64,000 nt of DNA, taken from positions 1,178,001 to 1,242,000 of the forward strand of contig NBBA01000008.1 of assembly GCA_002794785.1 (NCBI GenBank), given 5' to 3'. The translations under genes and the position numbers were made by a program. Numbering within the stretch: position 1 is the first letter of the stretch; each line of letters starts with the position of its first letter. Of this stretch, positions 13,251-24,218 are shown piece by piece. The notes below the pieces were generated by a model. It was given only the letters and a program-made list of their open reading frames with translations, made no database searches and was not told the origin of the DNA. Origin of the DNA: Coniferiporia sulphurascens. Taxonomy: Eukaryota > Basidiomycota > Agaricomycetes > Hymenochaetales > Hymenochaetaceae.

Positions 13251-14372
13251 TTGCTCGTGTTTCGCTCCTACAACTCCCATTCTGTCGCCGATGCGCCTCT
13301 GGTCTACTTTTTTTCAAGGTCTCTTCTCGTTGTCTCAGCCCTGTCGATCTCGTGCGACTTCTTGTGCTCTCGTGTTCGATGCCTTTCTTGTTACGCTCGC
13401 CCGTCACTATCGTTTACCACTGCTTTCTTCAATCGTGCTCAAGATGATTATTCAAAGCGTTCTCTTTGGTTACGAAAACGGTTGCTTGAGACAACTTCTC
13501 TCGACATTGTCTACCTCGCTCAGGACGCGCCTCTCTTATGAGAGCTGCCGCGTGAGCCGCAAATCCGAGTCGCCAGTCTGGGACGACTGCGGACGTGCGC
13601 TGGTATATTTCGAGTCGACATCAAACTCAGACTGAGGGATCGTCGCCTCGGTATCGAAAGAGACGAGGACTACTTGCATCCTGGTACGTCCTCGTGTGCC
13701 ACCGATTGGTTCTTCGTTACTGACTTCGGTTCTGCAGATTTGACCCTCAGTCTTTCTAAACCGTCACTGTCATTATCCGGTACCGACCATCTACTACCCT
13801 ACTTTCCCTATACGATACCCGTCGTTTGGTTCCGTCGAGGAAATTTTGCCTCGTATTTCCCCTCATTATTTCCATGTAAAAGAACCAGCTTGATTTTGCC
13901 TCTCGGATTGTATTTTGCCACTCGATGTATGAGACTACCTTCTGTACTTCCTTTAATTTTTTTTCTTTGTTTCTTGATGTATCCGTCTTTATTTCTTGAC
14001 TCTACGAAATTGTATTCTTGACTCTGACTCCATTCGAAAAGCAACTTGTATACCAGCCATCTGTCTCGTCTCCAATAAATCTTCTTATTTACCAATTGTT
14101 GAACGTGGTGTGTTCTCGTCCACCCGCCGTTTCCAGGGACTTTCACCGTAAAGAAGGGCTTGCACTTCCTTCTTTCTTTCTCTTATTCGCCATGACAGAT
14201 GTTGACTCTATGCTCTCTCGTCACCCATAGCAGGCATAGCCGCTAGAGAGAGGATTTGGATTACGCTATTACAACACACGGCCGCAAAATAGTAGTACAT
14301 CGCTTCAAATCTTACAAGACTGTTTCGTTACCAGACCACAGTGACGGAGCTCAAATCCAGACCTAAAATCAC
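13251..14372. other. 3' region of orphan gene copy A and spacer to the SDR gene
   Basis: No supported gene. The first ~300 bp are almost identical to copy B beyond the stop codon and probably belong to the transcript. A GTACGT...TGCAG pair at about 13684-13737 could be an intron in the 3' UTR. Similarity to arm B weakens toward 14.3 kb. Confidence 0.45.
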
Positions 14373-15664
14373 TCAAATGTGCGCCTTGTATGCTGCGAAG
14401 TATGTGCTTAGGCCGTCGATGAAACTGGGCTTCAGCGGCCGCCAGCCTACGAGGGCGCGCGCGAGGCTGGGGCGGAGAAGTGTTGTCGTTCCGATTGCTT
14501 CTTCGAAGACTGAAGAGAATAATAGTGAGTTTACGGGGATGGATGGGATAAATACGACGGGAACTGGAAGAGAGACGAGGACGGGACGGGACTTGCGGTT
14601 AGCGGGTTCGCGATATGCCCAGCCGGACGCCCCGGAGATACGCGCGACAGAGTCTAGGATGTCGTCTACGGACTCGGAGTAATCGTTCGTCGCGTCGAAG
14701 ACGAGGCCTTTGCACACCGGTGCCTGAGAAGGAAGATTCGGTCAGGCGGGGGCGCGGAGAGTGGCAAGTCCGAAGTCGTAACGTACTGCCTCTGCGATAC
14801 GGACGAAGAGGGTTGCGAGGTCGTCGACGTGGATGAGGGACCAACGTCCGCCTGCGCGGCCGCACCATTCGAGTGCGCCGCCATGCGTGGCTGCAGCTGA
14901 GGCTGCGGCAAAGAGCATGGCGCTGATGGAGCCGGAGCGGCCGTAGAGCATCGAGGGACGCACGACGATGCCGTGTACGGCGGTGGAGGTGAGCACGCGT
15001 TGTTCCTGCTCGGGTCGCCAGGGACGAGCGCGGTGGTGTTTTTGGGCAGGGCGCGCTCAGAGGTGGTGTTGATGCGGTCCTCGCCGTGTATCCACGTGCC
15101 TGGTGTGATAGAGCTGATTAATATGAGGGTGAGGAGGGACGTGTGTATGTGGAGACCGACCTGAGCAGTAGATGTATGTCATCTTTAGTACTGAGGAGCC
15201 GCGAGCTTTCTTTGCGGCTTCAGACGCGATGTTGAACACTTTTTGGGAAAGGACTCTGATGTCCATGCCACCAATGCAGTCAACGACTTTTATAGGAGTC
15301 AGTGAATGTGTGCGAACCTGTTAAACGGAAGACTGCGCACCGATATCTGCCTTTTCTGCGTATTCTGACCATTCCTCGGCCTTCGAGGGGTCGGCGACAA
15401 CCGGAATTACTACAATGGCGCAGTTCGCAGTTCAGCAGAGCACTCGTCAACGAGAATTAGGTGTTATACGCACTTTCTTCGGAAAGCAGGAACTTCGTCT
15501 TGTCAGCGTTCCTGGTCTGGCCGTACACTTCGTGGCCGTTGCGCACAAACGCCTGCGCAGCTGGGAGTCTGCACCATGTACTCATGTTGGCGCTGGCCTG
15601 TAGATGATTGATAATTTTCTACGCACCCAATGAAACCAGTAGCACCGAGAACGAGGACCTTCAT
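14373..15664 (-). CDS. NAD(P)-dependent epimerase/SDR-like protein, one apparent frameshift
   Basis: This is an extended short-chain dehydrogenase/epimerase-type protein, probably a cytosolic oxidoreductase on a sugar- or flavonoid-like substrate. Six minus-strand exons read 15664-15627, 15568-15474, 15409-15341, 15286-15161, 15099-14787 and 14723-14373. The start encodes MKVLVLGATGFIG, the Rossmann GxxGxxG dinucleotide-binding loop. Further family segments are VVDCIGGMD, VVRPSMLYGRSGSI and WSLIHVDDLATLFV. Exon 5 is one base short of its expected phase: the reading changes frame at a G run at 15021-15023, between ALVP and WRPEQEQRVL. With that base the product would have 330 residues. The 3' half is duplicated in arm B as a decayed fragment. 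Confidence 0.8.
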
Positions 15665-16251
15665 GGTAGAGATGAGTTGTACCTAGCATTGACTCGCACG
15701 GGGCCTTTTATGCAGTGCTGCGGAAGGTGGCTTGCATTATTTGTGTCCGCTGCTTACCGCGGTCGTGAGACGATATGCACCTATGTCACCTCAGCGTAAG
15801 TTTGGAGAACAGCCCGCTCGGAGACGGGGTCGAGTTATTACGTCGGGTCGTTCACAATTTCCATATATATGATGATTTCCTGTTCCGTATCTTAGACTCG
15901 ACAACCTCGAAATAAGTGACTCGAAGCATGCCAAAGGTCCAAGGTCGGAGGCTTCGTAGAGTTCAAGTCGCACTTCAGTAAGATACGGATTGGCTGCCTT
16001 GTTTGACGAACTCACCTCACAGAATTTCTTCAGATCTTTTAGTCGCCATGCAAGTGATCTATAAAGAGGTGTAGAATAAGAATAAGCATGCTAGTGACAT
16101 AAGGCGAATTACGTGATCCGAAGTACAGAAAACTATAAGTGAGCGGCCGCGCATATTGGCCCTTATCCCTTTCAGCCTCACTTCAGCAACTTCGTGTCCT
16201 CCCCGCAGGAAATTTCATGAACTGGTACTTCAAAAGGATAAATGAAAAAAC
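15665..16251. other. intergenic, nothing recognised
   Basis: This is the region upstream of the SDR gene and downstream of the next minus-strand gene. No coding or RNA feature can be supported. Confidence 0.5.
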
Positions 16252-18930
16252 CTAATTCCGACGGTCGTACTCCGCGTCTCGCCAGAAGAAATGGCCGGTA
16301 ACGTCCACACCGCAGTTGGCTTGAACAATATCCTCCACAGCAGGTGAAGGATCGAATCGTAGTACAAGGACGGCTTCCATCATCGAAGGATCCCGTTCTA
16401 ACCCTCCGTCTTTTAGCCCCAGCAGGTCCTCCTCGAAATACAGAGCCTGCGTCGCGCCGTCTGTGACAGTGCCCACCGCATGCCTCGTAGCGGACCCGGG
16501 CACGCCTCTCTTAGATGGGAGCTCCGCCACGACGATGTACTCATCCCGTTCGAGGTCGTCCGTTCCTGCTAAAATTCCGTGGTGCAGCGACGCGTCGAAC
16601 GGTGACTGTGCGTCGAGGGGAACAGCCCGTTTGGCGTCCCCGATCGTCCAAAATGAGCCTTCCGAAAAAGAGACGCTCCAAAGTCTCTCGCAGGTTGGGC
16701 TCGGATCTGCGAGCCAATCATACCATATGCCCATCTTTTGACAGGCTGCGCACGGGTACTCAGCAGAAAACGGTTCATCCTGGTAGGTCAATCAAGAATA
16801 ATCACATGGACGACCAATGAGTACCGGAAATAGTCAGCACTGTAATCCAAGGCGTGCCCTCGCGCATTTACACGGACACCTACCGTTCGTACATGTGTCC
16901 TCCCACCGTCGGTCGATCTGTGTCGGTATACATAAGGGGGTTCCGGCTTGAATTTCGGTGGGGAGAGGATGGGTTCGACGCTATTCACGTAGCGGGACAG
17001 CGCTACATCCCACATCTCTCGCGCGACCCCTGCTGCGTCCTCACTCACGTGCATTTTGTGTCCCTGCGTACCTCGGGACAGCGTCGCTTGCTCTAGGGCG
17101 GCCCCTGTGGCACGAAGGAAGTACCTGTCAAAGGTCAGAAGAACGCCTATTCCCTTTGTCGCCAGTGTGCGCTCCCGTGTGCCGCTTGGGGAACTGGTCG
17201 GGTTGTGCGTATCAGAAAGATAGGGCACTGGAGTAGAAAAGCACATCCGTTAGTGGGCTAACCTTATTAAGCACCTGACCATGTCGCAGCACACGCTTTC
17301 GCGCAGTTTATCTCCGACGACAAGGTCCGCGGTGGTGAAGTTAGTTTCCGGCGTGAGTCCCAAAAACGCTCTGGCGACAGTGATAATCGTGCCGCTCGAC
17401 ATGACCTCCCAGAATTTGGCCAGCTTTTCATGGTTGAAGAAGCGCGCGAGGGACTGGATGGCGCGAAGGTATCCGTCCAGAAAGAAGTTTGGCGAGATCA
17501 AACCGTTGCCGGTTAAAACTATGACCAAGACGTTCGTCCGGACCGCCGTCTCGTTTGCTGATGCGACCGTGACCGAGTGGTCTAGTATTTTCTCGTGTCG
17601 GCTTGTCCATTCGCACAAGATCGACAACGAGAACTCGACCTTGTCTGGGTTCCTATGATGTTGCCCACCTAAGACTCCGCGCAGCATACTATGTAGAAAT
17701 CCTACTACCTGAATATTACCTGCAAGATCTTGGCCCAGGTTGCGATATGTTCAGTTTCGATTTTCTTGCCGATCGCAATGGGCAAATTTGCCCTCAGGAA
17801 GAACAAAAACACCCGGTCGACATGGATCCATTCCAAGTCATCGCTGTCCATAGTGAGTGCCGCTTCTGCCAGTTTGTCCACGCAATAGAACATTATGGGA
17901 TGGTTAAAAGATCTAAGAGCGGTAAAGAGCTTGTGCTGGACATGGCGCACGGCTATGAACATGGTCTCTGGATTGCTTCGGAAGCGTATCAGCTGTGGTA
18001 GCAGAGAGCCATCAATACGCAGCCGTTACCTAAAGAATTTGGCTATTTCAGCTATTGACGTCTCTTGCCCTTCATCCAATCGTGCTGGGTGGCCTATGAC
18101 TGGTGGGGACCGGAGCCCGTGGCCGATAGTATTTACTTTGACTTCTGACACAGAAATAAGGGCCTTGCGAGACCAGGCAAGGAGGGGGTCTTTGTGTGAC
18201 CCGGTGTTGTTGTAGCGGCGGAGGCGCGAATTCAGAGTATGTAGGACGTCGATGCCGCCAAGTCTGCTGAACACAATGCAGAACAAAGAGTATTCGACGG
18301 CAAGTGTCGTTATATTGTCCAGAGCGCGAGGCTGGTTGATATTATTATCTTTCCTGCAACATCCGTAGTCACAACATAGACCGCCGAATGAGATCGTTGC
18401 ACTCACCTCGCATATTCCAACAGCCTCCTGCAGTACCCTACGCACGTCTTGTCAGCAAGAAGAACGTCCACCGCGCACTCGCGGAGGTACGCCTCGTAGT
18501 CGTCCGACGTGTCCCATAAGGCTGCCTCGAAGTCGACGGAGTGCATGCGGCGGCGGATGCAATCAGATGCACCGTCCGGCCCGAAGCCGCCTTTCAGCGC
18601 GAGGCCGGTGAGCCGCCGCTCGAGGCGTATGCCAAAGAAGTCATACGCCAGCCTGAGCGTGCGGCCCACGCCTGTGAGGTTCGGCGCCGTGAGGTTAGAG
18701 TCCACCGACGGCTCGTGGTCCTGATCCTGTGGACTCGCCGGGCTGCCTGCGGCGGAGAGCTTCTTCGTCTTCAGCGCTCGCGTCAGCAGCGACACCAGAC
18801 GCTGCCCGAGGAAGTCGTAGCCCCGTCCGACTGTGCGTCCGGGTCCTGGCAGGTTGGGCGCCGTCGCGTTCGTCGACACGCTCGAGACGGATGCAAGCGA
18901 GGTGCCGGAGGGCGTTATCGACGCGACCAT
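16252..18930 (-). CDS. basidiomycete protein of unknown function, multi-exon
   Basis: I do not recognise the family. Exons that fit in phase are 18930-18407, 18353-18030, 17975-17275 and 17124-16825, plus a last exon beginning near 16779 and ending at 16252. An in-frame ATG at 19035 is an alternative start. The N-terminus carries two copies of a motif of the form TAPNLxGxGRTxxxxYDF. The middle is rich in helical, armadillo-like Leu/Ala segments with no catalytic motif that I can identify. The last exon has a CAAC pair. Exon 3 seems to lack one C at about 17732-17736: adding it turns a stop into a continuous reading through AGNIQVVGFLHSMLRGVLGG. The final splice junction is unresolved, because the best reading needs an intron of only ~35 nt or another indel. 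Confidence 0.6.
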
Positions 18931-19641
18931 GGTGTATACGCGTAAGCCAGTCTGGACTGCCGAGGGATAGACTTGTAACCTGGGCAAGGGGAAAGAAATG
19001 AGAGGACATGATGGTGATGCTGGGCAGAGGGGCACAGCTTCGAAGCGGATGCTATGCTATGATTGTGCAACAAACCACTCAATTGAAAGTGCACAGCCGA
19101 GTCCAAATTTAAAGCATTTTCATTTTCATTTTACCATACTTTTATGATCCTTCAGCGCCCCAGATAAGCGGGCTGTAATTTCTGATTTCTGAAGCGCGTC
19201 GAGAAGGACTCGGACTCGGACTCGGACTCGGACTCGGACTCGGAGGCGGGGGATTAACATCGATCGACGCGTCGCGCAGATCCCTCAGGTACCAACCCGT
19301 CTTCTCGCTCGGTCTATTTCATCACACAAATCTTAGATGCACGAACGCACAGACAAAGCAAAAGATATTGTGGTAGCTCGGTAGCTAGCTAATAGCGAGA
19401 CAGGGAGTAGATGCGATAGGACGAGCGACAAACAAACAATACGTACAACAGAGCACACGCGGCGCGTGCATGGCAGTGCTTATATAAAGCAGTGGTTAGA
19501 GGGGACGGAAAGAATTATAGAAACACAGACGCAGTGAAAAAGTTCCTAGTATTAAACAACAGCTCCTCTAGATCGTTTCGTAGAGGGCAGCAGGAGATAG
19601 GGAAAGGTGATGTGTGCTGCGGCCATCCCGAAAAGAAAACC
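18931..19641. other. intergenic between two minus-strand genes
   Basis: No gene is seen. The stretch contains the upstream region of the 18.9 kb gene, a hexamer microsatellite and the 3' region of the E2 gene. Confidence 0.5.
19206..19241 (+). repeat. (GGACTC)6 microsatellite
   Basis: Six perfect copies of GGACTC, followed by a GGAGGC variant. It lies about 280 bp upstream of the ATG at 18930. Confidence 0.95.
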
Positions 19642-20874
19642 CTACAGTCTTTTCAGGGCCTTCTTCCGCTTCTCCCCTGAACCCGTACCACCTGCCGGTC
19701 GTTTAACCGCTGCCTTCGCGGTATCAACCGTTGCTTTGCTAGCGTTCCCAAGCGTGGGTGAGTTTGCATCCGCACGTCCTAACGGCGCCACATCTGACGC
19801 CTTGAGAAGTTCCTCTGATGCAGATGTGATAACAGGGCTGGCATTTGAGGCAGAGGTTTGAAGGGGCTGTGGCACGGACTGTGGGGAAGGGGAAGCTGAT
19901 TTGCGGAATACGGTATGTCCGGCAGAAAGCGAATTCGATGTGACAAGTGGCGCGGGTGTCTCGTAGGAAGGGACAAGTGACGTAGTGATCTCAACCGTCT
20001 TCGTTGTTTTGGGCGTAGATGAGGGGGTCGATGAAGAGGGTGTCCCAGACGCGGGCGTAGACGACGTAGTTGTCTGTACGGACGGTGTATCGAATTCGGA
20101 AGGTCGAGTCTAAAAATACGTTTAACACGCTAAAAAAAACGAAATAAAAATATACTTGCCTTTGGGGTCGCATGCACGCTTGTAATCAAACGGGCGCGCT
20201 CATAATAACTGTCATAGTCCTCCAGAAGAAGCTTTCCAGCCTCTTCGTCCAATGCGGACTCCGGGTTTGGATAGATAAGCAAACACTTGACTGTAACGAG
20301 GATGTGGCCGATGCCGAAGGACGACTGCCAGTCCTTCTTAAGCGTGTTCACACAGATTTCTCCTGCGGAGGATACGTTCGGATGGAAAATCTTCGTTGCA
20401 AACCAACCTGTTGATAAAAACACGATCGAAATTAGTACAAAAGACCAACATGAGAAAGGAGGTTCAAAACGATGGGCCACCAAAGCGGCCAGAAAAGTTG
20501 CAAGGTTAACTTAACAAGAAAAATGAAAACGAACACTTTGGAGGCGCGTTGGGAAACTCTTCTGTGAAGTTGAACTTGACTTTGAAAAACCCGCCTTCGT
20601 AGGGCGTGCCAGCTATGTCGATGGCAGTCGATGTCAGCCCAAGCTTGCAAAGATGATGTCTCAGAGCAAAACTAACCTGGCCCCTCAATTATACCTGTAA
20701 CGTCAAGCATGTTGTCGTCCGGGGTGACGACGCGTATGCCCTCCGGGGGTTCATTCCTCAGCTGCATGAGCTCCCGCATAAGACGGCGCAGTACAGGTGG
20801 GCGAAGCGACTTTCCAGGGGCAGGGTAGAGGTCAGTGACAGAAAAAGGGTCTGGTAGGACGAACAGCTCACCAT
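19642..20874 (-). CDS. UBE2S-like E2 ubiquitin-conjugating enzyme
   Basis: This is a predicted E2 enzyme that carries ubiquitin on a cysteine for transfer with an E3. Five exons fit: 20874-20872 (ATG only), 20809-20677, 20612-20535, 20407-20160 and 20109-19642, giving 309 residues. The UBC fold covers about residues 5-160: [12 protein letters not shown], the HPN motif at about residues 80-82, the catalytic Cys at about residue 90 in GEICVN, and [16 protein letters not shown]. These segments match the UBE2S subgroup, the K11-chain elongating E2 of the anaphase-promoting complex. The ~150-residue tail is Ser/Thr/Pro-rich and ends KRKKALKRL, resembling the basic Leu-Arg-Arg-Leu end that docks UBE2S on the APC/C. 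The intron at 20159-20110 has a GC-AG boundary. Role in APC/C is inferred from subgroup and tail. Confidence 0.88.
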
Positions 20875-21063
20875 GGCTGGCGACGCGAGGCGCGATGAAG
20901 GCAGAAAGGAGCAAAAGGCGGTGGGAGGAGAAAGTGGTTCAAGGCCAACTTGCACGGTTCGAGTTATGGTTCTGTCTTTGGTAATTTTCAACTCCGCAGA
21001 GCCACATCAGCTGACAAATCACACAAATTCGTTCAGAAATCTCGAATTTCTGAACCTCCGTTA
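20875..21063. promoter_or_regulatory. shared divergent promoter, E2 and RRM genes
   Basis: Only 189 bp separate the two divergent start codons, so the 5' UTRs and promoters of both genes must share this stretch. I see no clear TATA box. Confidence 0.6.
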
Positions 21064-22416
21064 ATGTCGCTCCGTTGCGTCCGTCGTATTCAAGTAACTG
21101 CAGGATGCACCAGACAACGCGCCCTCATTGCTAGCCGCAACCCGTTCTCTTTTTCTGCCCGACTCCATACCTCTCCTGGCGTGCGCGATGAGTTAAAAAG
21201 GGATACTACGGAGGCGACTAATGTCACCAGACCCCACAAGGCAGTCGACACCATATACTTGAGTGGACTGCCGACCACAGTCAAAGTCGAATTAGTGAAG
21301 GAAAAGCTTCAGGACCTTGGAATCACAGATTACAGGGAAATCCGAATATGTGTGTCCTGACTGGTCCTGTCTATTCATGCATGCGTTGACGGTCTTGGTC
21401 CCTCTGAAAAGTGAACGAGTTTCGGAAGCGGAGAATTGCATTTGGGTTTATACGCTGCGCGTCGCCGGAAGAGGCGAAGATTGTCTTGGAAAAAATCCCA
21501 AAAAACTGGGAGATAATCGGTTCAAAGGTCAAGGCCGAGTACGCGAAGACGGAAACTGCGGTCACCGGGCTGCCCAAGCAGAATAAGTTTGGACCGAACA
21601 TTATCTATCTGGGAGGATTCGATGGCAAGCCCATAGGCAAAATCGATATCACAGCTGCCCTTAAAGACTTGGGCCTCCAAGGCCCCTGGCACGTTACGAT
21701 GCGTACGTCCTGGTGCTCACGCGTTCACCCCGTGCTAATATAACAATTCACCTTCCCTCTGCGTGGCCGCGTAGCGAAAGGACCCGATGCTAATGCCAGT
21801 TATGTGGCCAGGTTCGCTTTTTTGTGCTTCAACTCGGCCAACGATGCGTCCATCGCATATCGATACATCAGAAATAACGGCGGACTATACGTGCGGGGTG
21901 TCCCCCTCGTCTTATCGATCTACAAGCCCAAGCCCAAACAAACCAAAGAGGCGCAGAGCAAGTCATCACCGAGCCTGACACCCCTTGGTATTCGCACACC
22001 GTCAAGCGTATTGACCGTCCGCTTCGTGCGCGCCGCCGAACGAGACGCGGCTGCTGAGTCTGAAGTGCAGACGCCCAGCCAGTTGACCGCTGACGTACGT
22101 GCACTGTTGGGCAGCGACATCCCCACCAGCGTAGACGAAGTGCCTTCAGCCCCTGCTCCAGGTATTTTTCCTCCTTTTTCTTCCCGTATTCATACCAATT
22201 TTCGTTGAATTCACAGCGGCAATCGAATCTGACCCAGAATTAGGTCTGAGGCCAAATGCAGGTCCAGTTCCTGGAGTTGAGTTGCGTATCAAGTTTGGAA
22301 GTCCTTCAGATGCTATCTGGGCGTACGGCAAACTCGATGGCACGACCACGCCAGGTGGGCTGACCGTCGTCACGCGGTTTTACAGGGATGATACTAGTAC
22401 TGGGGATCAGAACTGA
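21064..22416 (+). CDS. two-RRM RNA-binding protein, probably mitochondrial
   Basis: Four exons, 21064-21349, 21412-21702, 21775-22161 and 22217-22416, join in phase to 387 residues. The first ~40 residues are rich in Arg/Ser/Ala with no acidic residue (MSLRCVRRIQVTAGCTRQR...), which is typical of a mitochondrial targeting sequence. A first RRM begins with an RNP2-like IYLSGL and has an RNP1-like RIAFGFIRC. A second begins IIYLGGF and contains RFAFLCFNSANDASIAYRYI. The C-terminal ~60 residues hold VELRIKFGSPSDAIWAYGKL, perhaps a partial third RRM. It is divergent from the E2 gene. RNA target and exact role are unknown. Confidence 0.75.
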
Positions 22417-22870
22417 CGTGTTGTCGACTGTGGAGTTTACTTCCACACGATGTCCACCCACGACTATCTACGTAGATTTGTTACATATTCTTGTAATTTG
22501 ACGGCATTAATTTTAATCACTACCGGCCCAGGTGCCCTTTACTTTGTTGAGGCTTTCCGAAGAATTATAAAGCAGTTGCAATAGCACACACAGTCCCATA
22601 CAGCCTAGAATAAAAGTACATACATCCAAAATTACGCATAAGTACCGTGTACAAGAGTCCTTTTCAACCTTCATTAAGTCGTGTAGCTCGATCTAACTTC
22701 AAGCCTAATCGAATCTGCACTCTAGCTAATGGAAGAGTCCAAATTTAAAACAATTGAGGAAAGCACGCCTGTCGGGCGTGTCCGTGACAAGGATGGCCCG
22801 CCGTCCGCGTTTTGAACAACGCGGGAGTAAGGTCGACAAACCCACTCCCTTTCAACTAACGAGTCGGTTA
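22417..22870. other. intergenic, convergent gene ends
   Basis: The region lies between the 3' ends of the RRM gene and the next minus-strand gene. AT-rich parts at 22480-22700 fit 3' UTRs; nothing else can be supported. Confidence 0.5.
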
Positions 22871-24218
22871 TCACCGCGAACTTGTGACGGTGCCCTCCGA
22901 GTCAAGCCACGCCTTCAACCCAGCAAGTAACCGACTCGCACAGCGCTCAAGCGGCTCATCGCGAGCCCGGGGAGGTCAACGATAGTGCGCGGCCCGCCGC
23001 GCGTGCCTGACACCGAGGAGACTGGTGCATACACAAGACCGATGCGCCGTGACGAGAACGTTACACGTAGCGCGGAAAGCGGTACCCTGCGTGTGTGCGC
23101 CGTGCGCAACTCAGGCATTGCGGATGGGGGACTCGGGATTGTGAACTGTTGTGCGAGGGTGAGGGAGGACGACGAACGCGCAAGCTGTGCTTTCAGTTTC
23201 AGGCCCGACACCGAAGTGGGATATACGTCGTTAGGGGTACTAGACTGGCGGGTGGAACGCAGTGTTGACGAGGATGGGAAGGCGCGAAGGAGGGGGCGCG
23301 TCTGTCCGAGCGCTTCTGCAGATTCACTGTGTAGCGTTGGCTCTGTGTCCCTCGTGCTGTGTCCGCGTTCGTCGGCTCTGTGTTCCAAGCCGACGTCTGG
23401 GCTGGATAGAGAAGCGGCTCTGCCGTACGCGCGTACAAGGTCTGCGAGACGCGCGCGTGGTTGCATGAAGTCGAAGAGGTCACCCAGGACGTCGGTGCGT
23501 GCCGTGTGCAGGCTCGAGTCTGCCGAGAAGACGTCCTCGTGTAGGCGGTGCAGAATGTAAAGGTCGAGAACCTGAGGGTAGCTTCAGTACACATCCTCTT
23601 TCAGACAGGAGGGTAGACAAGAAAACGCGGACATGGTAGAGAAACGCGCACCTGAGACTCCGTCTGTAGCAAGCTGACGACAGGTGCACGGGTGCCACCT
23701 CCGTGCGTACCGTTTGAAGAATGCGGGAATGGCTCCGAAGAGTAAGGCGGCCGGATATGCTGCGCATAGTGCGCAAGGAAAGTCGAGCGAAGGAGGTGCA
23801 TCGAGGCTATGAATTGTGCGGAATGAGTGCATAGATAGACTAGGAATATTACCCGCGACTCACCAAGATAGAACCCTCGGTTCACGCAGCGAAGATAGAA
23901 AGCCATCCAGTAGAGCGTGCGAGTCGTACGCACCGCGCACTCTTCTATGCTCTCGCGATGGCCCCGCCGTATCTCACCAGGCATAGGGAGTGTGCCATAT
24001 ACAATGAGTAGGAGGACGTGGGACGGCAGACTTGGCGCCGTCCTGGATCTCAATCGGCGGGTGGAGATTACATCGCCATTCGAATCGACATCAGGAGATT
24101 CGGAGAACTGGGAGGAAGGGGACCCGAAGTCCCCATCGAATGTATGCGAGTCGGCTTGTTCGACAGCAAGATAGGGCGGGGGTGGTATAATGTCTTTCTC
24201 ATTGATCAGGACCACCAT
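22871..24218 (-). CDS. unnamed fungal protein, paralog 1 (one apparent frameshift at the 3' end)
   Basis: The function is unknown. Exons are 24218-23864, 23806-23652 and 23571 onward. It is clearly related to the gene at 45139-44061: both start MVVL, both have an F-box-like LPSHVLLLIV or LPPHIVLYIV stretch, and both share HVLRSTYL/HLLRSTFL, PPYSSEPFP/QPYSSDPFP and DLFDFMQPRARLADLVR. The frame as read stops at 22915. If one C were added in the run at 22969-22972, it would continue as RARDEPLERCASRLLAGLKA to a stop at 22871, matching the end of paralog 2. The gene has an intron after LLQTESQ that paralog 2 lacks. A fast-evolving, Ser-rich insert separates the conserved parts. Confidence 0.7.

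Larger units (their letters stand above)
9340..15060. repeat. arm A of a long inverted duplication
   Basis: The segment is repeated in reverse orientation at about 56.25-61.9 kb. It holds the upstream region, all of an orphan membrane-protein gene, its 3' region, and the 3' half of the SDR gene. Similarity is very high in the middle (about 10.44-13.56 kb) and falls off on both sides, with many substitutions and indels before about 10.1 kb and after about 14.0 kb. The outer limits are approximate, since they were judged by eye. Confidence 0.8.

Noticed and set aside
12895..13635. Additional overlapping frames within and after the orphan gene
   Set aside because: They are shadows of the main frame; the corresponding frames in copy B accumulate changes not consistent with coding.
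20405..20540. Frameshift in the E2 gene at exon 3/4
   Set aside because: Using the donor GTTCGT after AAGT restores the phase and gives [14 protein letters not shown], so no indel is needed.
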